The notes beneath the pieces were generated by a model that searched no databases, was not told the origin of the DNA, and saw nothing but the letters and a program-made list of their open reading frames with translations. A DNA stretch of 10,551 nt from Verrucomicrobiia bacterium (lineage in GTDB: Bacteria; Verrucomicrobiota; Verrucomicrobiia; Verrucomicrobiales; Akkermansiaceae). The first letter of the stretch is position 1. Every line of letters begins with the position of its first letter. The stretch is taken from positions 1 through 10,551 of the forward strand of contig CANHKJ010000090.1 in assembly GCA_947460915.1 (NCBI GenBank), in the 5' to 3' direction. Below are positions 6,247 to 10,551 of the stretch, piece after piece. The position numbers and the translations under genes were made by a program.

Positions 6247-7992
6247 TTATTCGTTCAGAGCAACGAGAGTTTCTCGTCTTTGGCCGAAAAGCAGAGCCAC
6301 TCCCACGGTAAAGAGCGTGCCGATCATGATGCGCCATGTAAAGGAAACGGTGGGAAGCCATGTGGGGGAAAAGAGTGGTGCTTGGGCGTTGTGATGCTGG
6401 GAGATTTGGTGGAGATCCTCTAATTGAAGCCGAGCCTTCGTTGCAATGGCCTCAGTAGTTACCTTGGATGGGTCGTCGGTGGCCAGGTGCAGGGCTTTTA
6501 CGGCATTGCGGAAGCGAGCTTCTTTGTCGTGAAAAATATCATACACGTCATTGTGTGCGCCGCTGAGGAACAAGGTAGCGCAGAGTCCTGCGATCATGGC
6601 AATGCTGTTGCCGCGACAAGTTCCACGGTTTTTGGTAAGCATACCGACAAGGAAAATTCCCAGCAAGGAGCCATAGGTGTAACCGAATGATCCAAGCACG
6701 ATCGGAATGATTCGTAGTTCTGGATTTTTCAGCTTGATGAAAGCTGTGCCGATACCGATCAAGGCGAGTAAGAGCGCGAAGACGACAGTTGAAACACGAG
6801 CTGCCTTCATTTGCTCCTCAGATGTCGCTTTGGGTCGGAAAACGCCGAGATACCAATCCTTGGTGAAGGTTGTGGCGAGGGCATTGAGTGCCGTAGATAG
6901 CGAGCCCATGGCAGTGGCAAAAAGCCCTGCGGCAATCAGTCCGCGCAGTCCAGGTGAGAGATCGTGGAGCATGAACCAGGCAAAAACGTCATTGGTCGGC
7001 GCGCCATCGGGGTTGATTTGGTAGTATCGATAAATCAATATGCCGATCGCAAGAAATCCGATGACCACAGGCAGATCAACGAGACCCGAGACAATCACCG
7101 CACGTTGCCCACGCTTGGCATCCTTCGATGTCAGCATACGCTGCACCATATCTTGGTCCGTACCGTGGGTAGCGAGTGTGGTGAAGATTGAACCCAACAA
7201 CGCAGCCCAGATCGTATATTCTTGTTCGAGAATGTATTTGATCGATTGACCAAATGAATGTTCAGGCTTGATGCCCGTATCCACAAAAATCGGCGTTTTG
7301 ATTTCCGCGACGAATGGTGCCCATCCGCCCGTTTTGCCCAGCAACCAAAAGAATACGTAGATTGCGGCTCCAAACATCAGGCTGACTTGAATCAAGTCGG
7401 TCCAGACTACGGCTTTGATACCACCGAGGGTGGTGTAGAGCGCGGTGAGGCCTGTAATCAGAATGACGGATACCGCATAGATCATGAGTTCTTGCCCGAA
7501 ACGCTCATCGGGCGTCATTTTGGCAAACTCGGGATGCACCAGTTGCCAAGCGAGCACTAAAAGAATTGCCGCAACGAATATACGCGAACCACTGGCAAGT
7601 GAGCGCGTCAGCAAGAATACGAACGAGGCCATGCGGCGGGTGAGTTTGCCGAATCGGATTTCCAGAAACTCGTAAATGCTCACCACGGAGTATTTGTAAA
7701 AAGGCTTGATGAAAATCGCGGCGACAAGCAAGCGAGCTAAAATTGTGCCGATCACGAGCTGCGCATAGACAAAATTTCGCTTCGCAAATCCTTCGCCAGG
7801 TGTGCCCAGAAATGTCCCAGCAGAGATCTCCGATGCGAGGATCGATGCGAGCACCGCCCACCACGGCATGGAGCGATCTCCGAGTGCATACGACTCCATC
7901 GTTTTTTGCCCCCGCGAGGCGCGCAAACCAATGCCAATAATGACAGTGAAATAAACACCTACAATGATCAGGTCCAACGCATAGTCTCGCAT
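6247..7992 (-). CDS. Sodium:solute symporter (SSS family)
   Basis: This inner-membrane secondary transporter of the SSS family (PF00474) uses the sodium gradient for solute uptake; the substrate cannot be read from the sequence. The 581 residues form about 13 hydrophobic segments. TM1 is DLIIVGVYFTVIIGIGL (7-23), followed by GDRSMPWWAVLAS and ISAGTFLGTPGEGF (56-69). Other family marks are SIYEFLEIRFGKLTRR (105-120), GTDQDMVQRMLTSKDAKRG (277-295) and FATAMGSLSTALNALATTF (358-376), whose Ser/Thr residues correspond to the Na2 site region of the family. About 70 hydrophilic residues (478-549) precede a final membrane segment. The ATG at 7992 is chosen because TM1 follows directly and a weak AGG lies just upstream; a TTG-initiated reading from 8112 adds 40 unlikely residues. 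Sugars, sialic acid, amino acids or vitamins are all possible substrates. It may head the operon or be transcribed alone. Confidence 0.95.
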   Translation of the reverse strand: MRDYALDLIIVGVYFTVIIGIGLRASRGQKTMESYALGDRSMPWWAVLASILASEISAGTFLGTPGEGFAKRNFVYAQLVIGTILARLLVAAIFIKPFYKYSVVSIYEFLEIRFGKLTRRMASFVFLLTRSLASGSRIFVAAILLVLAWQLVHPEFAKMTPDERFGQELMIYAVSVILITGLTALYTTLGGIKAVVWTDLIQVSLMFGAAIYVFFWLLGKTGGWAPFVAEIKTPIFVDTGIKPEHSFGQSIKYILEQEYTIWAALLGSIFTTLATHGTDQDMVQRMLTSKDAKRGQRAVIVSGLVDLPVVIGFLAIGILIYRYYQINPDGAPTNDVFAWFMLHDLSPGLRGLIAAGLFATAMGSLSTALNALATTFTKDWYLGVFRPKATSEEQMKAARVSTVVFALLLALIGIGTAFIKLKNPELRIIPIVLGSFGYTYGSLLGIFLVGMLTKNRGTCRGNSIAMIAGLCATLFLSGAHNDVYDIFHDKEARFRNAVKALHLATDDPSKVTTEAIATKARLQLEDLHQISQHHNAQAPLFSPTWLPTVSFTWRIMIGTLFTVGVALLFGQRRETLVALNE

Positions 7993-8084
7993 GGGCCTGA
8001 TTCTCACCACATCTGGAGCAACACTCAAGACAAAGCGTATGGAAAGCGAAAAAACAACGATAGCATGAGGGTTGTAGCCGATTT

Positions 8085-8113
8085 CTTGATTAGGAACTTG
8101 ATAAAAAATCAAG
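8085..8113. repeat. CTTGAT direct/inverted repeat cluster with perfect hairpin
   Basis: CTTGAT occurs at 8085-8090 and 8097-8102, with its inverse ATCAAG at 8108-8113. The last two form a 6-bp perfect stem around an A5 loop. The direct copies are 12 bases apart start to start, which suits an operator better than a terminator. The position is about 105 bases upstream of the symporter start. It may be a protein-binding site or a feature of the symporter leader RNA; the function is not shown. Confidence 0.45.
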
Positions 8114-8130
8114 AGAAGTTAAAGTTCTCT
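8112..8130. repeat. Second hairpin, overlapping the CTTGAT hairpin
   Basis: AGAGAA (8112-8117) and TTCTCT (8125-8130) form a 6-bp stem with a 7-base loop (GTTAAAG). It shares two bases with the preceding CTTGAT hairpin, so the two cannot both form at full length. On the plus strand an AT-rich run follows (AACAAAAACTTTTTAAAATT). Confidence 0.4.
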
Positions 8131-8144
8131 AACAAAAACTTTTT

Positions 8145-8213
8145 AAAATTTCATCGTGTGGAACACCCGTGGTATGGGGGATAGAGAAGCATCCCAAAAC
8201 AGGTTGAAATTTT
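8145..8213. repeat. Spaced 9-bp AT-rich inverted repeat upstream of dnaA
   Basis: AAAATTTCA (8145-8153) is inverted at 8205-8213 (TGAAATTTT), with 51 bases between the arms. The arms are almost pure A/T in an AT-rich region, so chance is a real explanation. It ends 105 bases before the chosen dnaA start. Confidence 0.3.
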
Positions 8214-8318
8214 TTGATTTTTTCTTCCGCTGAATTAGGTAATTTCTCCCTCGCCTCACGTGAACTCTCGTTTACTATCGATCATGGGGACGGCGAAATT
8301 TTAAAAAGAACCACATCT

Positions 8319-9731
8319 ATGGACTCAGGGGAGTTTGACACCAACAAAAATTTATCTTCAACGAAACAATCAATGGACCATGATTGGCTCCAAGTTCAAG
8401 AAACGCTGAAATTGCTCGTGAGTGCTGATGCTTATCAGCGCTGGTTCCGCAGTTGCCGATTGCTCTCAACCGATGAGCAACGCATGGTCATCGGGGTCCC
8501 GAATGACATTCACTCGGTATGGATCGAGACAAATTATTGGGGCGAGCTGGTCGAAGCCTGTAGCTCGGTTTACGGAATGCGTGAAGTCAAACTTTCGGTT
8601 TGCTCCGATGATGTTGAGGAAGTTACCGTTACACCAGTCTCACCATTTCATAATGATGATGAAGAGCCTGTGTTGGCTGATGATGATTCATTAGAAAAAC
8701 GTCTCAAGTCCGCAGGCCTGAACCCGCTTTACAGTTTTTCGCGTTTTGTCGTCGGTAACAACAGTCAATTCGCTCATGCCGCTTGCCAAGCGGTCTCGAA
8801 AACTAAAGCTGTAGGCTACAATCCGCTGTTTATCCACGGCGGACCTGGGCTGGGTAAAACTCACTTGATGCAGGCGATCGGTCAAGAATGGCTGCGCACA
8901 CGTCCACAATCACGCGTAGTTTATCTTACCTGTGAAAAATTCACCAATGAGTTCATCGATGCCGTGCGCAAAGGAGATCTCGAAAAATTTCGCAAACGCT
9001 ACCGCACAGCCGAACTCATGCTGATCGATGACGTGCAGTTCATTGCTGGTAAGGAGCGCTCACAGGAAGAGTTTTTCCATACGTTCAATACTCTGATCGA
9101 TGGTCAGCGCCAGGTGGTTCTCTCGTGCGATCGTCCGGCTTGTGAAATTAAACAATTCGAGCCTCGTCTCATTTCACGCTTCGAGTGTGGACTCACGGTG
9201 GAGTTGCAAATTCCTCAAGAAGAGACGCGCACTGCGATTCTCCGTCGCAAAATGGATGAATGGAAAGTGAAACTCGATGATAGCATCGTGGCCTATCTAG
9301 CCCAACACATTCGCAGCAATGTTCGTCGCCTCGAAGGTGCGCTGATGCGCGTTGCTACCTATTCATCGCTTGCTGGTGAACATGTTCCACTCGAAAAAGT
9401 CGAGTATCTGCTGCGCGATCTACTTCGCGAGGAAGCCACCAAGCAAGTGACGATTGATTCGATTCAAAAAGCAGTTGCAGAACATTTTGACCTTCGCCTT
9501 GCTGATATGACAAGTCGCCGCCGCCCAGCTAGCGTCGCTTACCCGCGTCAGTTGGCGATGTATCTCAGTCGTCAGCTTACGAAATCATCGCTCATGGACA
9601 TCGGCGAAGCCTTTGGCGGTCGCGATCACGGCACGGTAATCCACGCTTGCAAAAAAGTCGTCGAGCAAATCAAGAGCGATCATTCCGTTAAAGAACTCGT
9701 GGGGATGTTTGAGGCAACCTTACGCCGATAA
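8319..9731 (+). CDS. dnaA: Chromosomal replication initiator protein DnaA
   Basis: DnaA binds the replication origin, oligomerises with ATP and opens the duplex. From the ATG at 8319 it has 470 residues, the usual size. Domain I (about 20-95) has DWLQVQETLKLL and YQRWFRSC. A short acidic linker forms domain II (about 100-125). The AAA+ domain III carries LNPLYSFSRFVVG, Walker A GGPGLGKTH (174-182) and Walker B LMLIDDVQF (233-241), then FEPRLISRFECGL. Domain IV ends with the DNA-recognition helix-turn-helix GGRDHGTVIHACKKV (433-447). The second residue after the conserved DH is the expected T, but the first is Gly where E. coli has the base-contacting Thr435. An ATG at 8373 (452 residues) is an alternative start; the TTG reading from 8214 adds 35 residues without family resemblance. 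Neither ATG has a clear Shine-Dalgarno sequence. It is flanked by a symporter and a glycosidase, not by dnaN. Confidence 0.96.
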   Translation: MDSGEFDTNKNLSSTKQSMDHDWLQVQETLKLLVSADAYQRWFRSCRLLSTDEQRMVIGVPNDIHSVWIETNYWGELVEACSSVYGMREVKLSVCSDDVEEVTVTPVSPFHNDDEEPVLADDDSLEKRLKSAGLNPLYSFSRFVVGNNSQFAHAACQAVSKTKAVGYNPLFIHGGPGLGKTHLMQAIGQEWLRTRPQSRVVYLTCEKFTNEFIDAVRKGDLEKFRKRYRTAELMLIDDVQFIAGKERSQEEFFHTFNTLIDGQRQVVLSCDRPACEIKQFEPRLISRFECGLTVELQIPQEETRTAILRRKMDEWKVKLDDSIVAYLAQHIRSNVRRLEGALMRVATYSSLAGEHVPLEKVEYLLRDLLREEATKQVTIDSIQKAVAEHFDLRLADMTSRRRPASVAYPRQLAMYLSRQLTKSSLMDIGEAFGGRDHGTVIHACKKVVEQIKSDHSVKELVGMFEATLRR

Positions 9732-9737
9732 CTGAAA

Positions 9738-9773
9738 AGCAAAGCGCCTTAGGAAAATGGCGCTTGCTCTTTT
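9738..9773 (+). terminator. Intrinsic terminator after dnaA
   Basis: AAGCGCC (9742-9748) pairs with GGCGCTT (9759-9765) around a 10-base loop. The stem extends by AGC/GCT (9738-9740 with 9766-9768) past a single bulged A at 9741. CTCTTTT follows at once, a short T-rich tail. It begins 6 bases after the dnaA stop and ends 29 bases before the next gene, so it probably separates the two transcripts. Confidence 0.75.
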
Positions 9774-9802
9774 GCTCGGTGTCGCTAGTTTTTTCTGTAT
9801 CG

Positions 9803-10551
9803 ATGAAACACACACTGATTGCGTTGCTTGGCATGACAACTTTGGGGCTAGCTGACGAAGCTGCTAGCCTGCCCTTGATTCCTTATCCAGCGAAAGTCAC
9901 GCGGCTGGATGGAGAATTTACAGTGTCTTCGGAAACCGCAATTCGCTTTGACCGTCGCCTCAACAAAGAAGCAGATCTGTTAGCCATTGCGCTCGGCGAG
10001 CTGACTGGCCAGAAAACGCGCACGGCAGCGGAAGAACTGCGCATCTTGCTGCATTCCGAAGTTTCTTTGGACATCGATGAAACCCTGCCGCTAGCGGCCT
10101 CGGGCTACACACTGCAAATTTCGCCACGTGGCGTGAAAATCCTCGGCAAAGATGCAGCGGGCGCATTCTGGGGTGTGCAAAGTTTTTTGCAGCTTTTGCC
10201 ACCACCAGCGGAAAAAGGAAGCGCCAGCATCTCAGTCAAGGGTGTGCAAGTGCCTTGCGTGAAGTTTGAGGACCAACCTGCGTATGCATGGCGCGGCATG
10301 CATCTCGATTGCGGTCGACATTTTTTCGGCATCGATGATCTCAAAAAAATCATCGACCAGATGGCCTTTCACAAGCTCAATGTGTTTCATTGGCATTTGA
10401 CGGAAGATCAAGGCTGGCGCATCGAAATCAAAAAATACCCGAAGCTCACCGAAGTCGGCGCCTTTCGCGATTCGACTCCGCCATACGGCAATCGCAATAG
10501 CGACGACGGCAAGCGCTACGGAGGATTTTACACCCAAGAACAAGTCAAAGA
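9803..10551 (+). CDS. Secreted GH20 beta-N-acetylhexosaminidase (N-terminal part, truncated by window end)
   Basis: An open frame starts at ATG 9803 and runs off the window after 249 codons. Residues 1-17 look like a signal peptide (MKHTLIALLGMTTLGLA, with likely cleavage before DEA), so the enzyme is periplasmic, outer-membrane-exposed or secreted. Residues about 22-150 match the GH20 N-terminal domain (GH20b type), with LPLIPYPAKVTRLDGEF near the start and AGAFWGVQSFLQLLPP near its end. The TIM-barrel catalytic domain (PF00728) opens with YAWRGMHLDCGRHFFGIDDL and continues with the highly conserved MAFHKLNVFHWHLTEDQGWR and IEIKKYPKLTEVGAFR. The catalytic Asp-Glu pair lies beyond the window and cannot be checked. 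Family members release terminal GlcNAc or GalNAc from chitin fragments, glycoproteins or glycolipids. No Shine-Dalgarno sequence is visible. The dnaA terminator upstream suggests its own promoter. Confidence 0.95.
   Translation, partial: MKHTLIALLGMTTLGLADEAASLPLIPYPAKVTRLDGEFTVSSETAIRFDRRLNKEADLLAIALGELTGQKTRTAAEELRILLHSEVSLDIDETLPLAASGYTLQISPRGVKILGKDAAGAFWGVQSFLQLLPPPAEKGSASISVKGVQVPCVKFEDQPAYAWRGMHLDCGRHFFGIDDLKKIIDQMAFHKLNVFHWHLTEDQGWRIEIKKYPKLTEVGAFRDSTPPYGNRNSDDGKRYGGFYTQEQVK

Larger units (their letters stand above)
7993..8318. other. AT-rich divergent spacer between symporter and dnaA
   Basis: This 326-base stretch has no convincing gene. Weak open frames reach into it from both sides, but only with TTG starts (8112 on minus, 8214 on plus), and they lack family resemblance. 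It must hold the promoters of dnaA and probably of the symporter, although I see no clean -35/-10 pair. Its centre (8097-8230) is very AT-rich and holds two adjacent hairpins and a longer inverted repeat, listed separately. I looked for DnaA boxes (TTATNCACA on either strand) and found none within one mismatch. The nearest is TGTGGAACA at 8157-8165, two mismatches on the minus strand. Confidence 0.6.

Noticed and set aside
7993..8112. 40-residue N-terminal extension of the symporter from a TTG at 8112
   Set aside because: The ATG at 7992 is followed directly by the expected first membrane helix; the extension has no family resemblance and runs into the structured spacer.
8157..8165. Candidate DnaA box TGTGGAACA (minus strand TGTTCCACA)
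   Set aside because: It has two mismatches to TTATCCACA, including early positions of the box, and no second site is nearby; not enough to call an origin.
8214..8318. 35-residue N-terminal extension of DnaA from a TTG at 8214
   Set aside because: It has no resemblance to DnaA domain I, and ATG codons at 8319 and 8373 give normal protein lengths.
1..10551. CRISPR arrays, tRNA or rRNA genes, insertion sequences, phage or defence genes
   Set aside because: I saw no regularly spaced long repeats, cloverleaf or rRNA-like stretches, transposase or phage-like proteins; the window is core metabolic DNA.

Overview
The window looks like a stretch of chromosome from a Gram-negative bacterium of the PVC group, most likely a Verrucomicrobiota member. 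The grounds are the overall style of the proteins, a kdsB-pyrG gene order that is also known from Chlamydia, a CMP-Kdo synthetase (so an LPS-type outer membrane), and a small HTH-like protein of a kind I associate with Verrucomicrobiota. GC content is near 50%. The taxonomic call is inference.

Layout. The last 28 codons of an unidentified plus-strand gene (1-87) are followed by a stand-alone LON substrate-binding domain protein (94-696, +). A short heptamer-type repeat array with a perfect hairpin (711-787) fills the gap to a long minus-strand cluster and supplies the last codons of ribD. In transcription order the cluster reads: a Na+/solute symporter (7992-6247), kdsB (6198-5425), pyrG (5417-3795), a small HTH-like hypothetical protein (3779-3384), an FAD-dependent oxidoreductase of the DAO family (3387-2389), a YtqB/MnmM-type methyltransferase (2375-1797) and ribD (1800-778). 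From kdsB on, the genes are separated by 15 bases or fewer or overlap by 4 bases (ATGA), so this looks like one six-gene operon, perhaps seven with the symporter 48 bases upstream. A 326-base AT-rich spacer (7993-8318) separates the symporter from the divergent dnaA (8319-9731, +). dnaA ends at a hairpin terminator. It is followed by the first 249 codons of a secreted GH20 beta-N-acetylhexosaminidase, cut by the window end.

How the genes fit together. PyrG makes the CTP that KdsB spends to activate Kdo for LPS. The oxidoreductase and methyltransferase pair may be a split equivalent of the bifunctional tRNA enzyme MnmC, one protein removing the carboxymethyl group from cmnm5s2U34 and the other methylating the resulting nm5s2U34. 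RibD performs two steps of riboflavin synthesis, which ultimately feeds FAD. dnaA is not in the classical dnaA-dnaN context, and I found no consensus DnaA boxes beside it. Most of the window is core metabolism. The points most worth a second look are the possible split MnmC pair, the HTH-like protein inside the operon, the heptamer array, and the structured spacer before dnaA together with a glycine in the DNA-recognition motif of DnaA.
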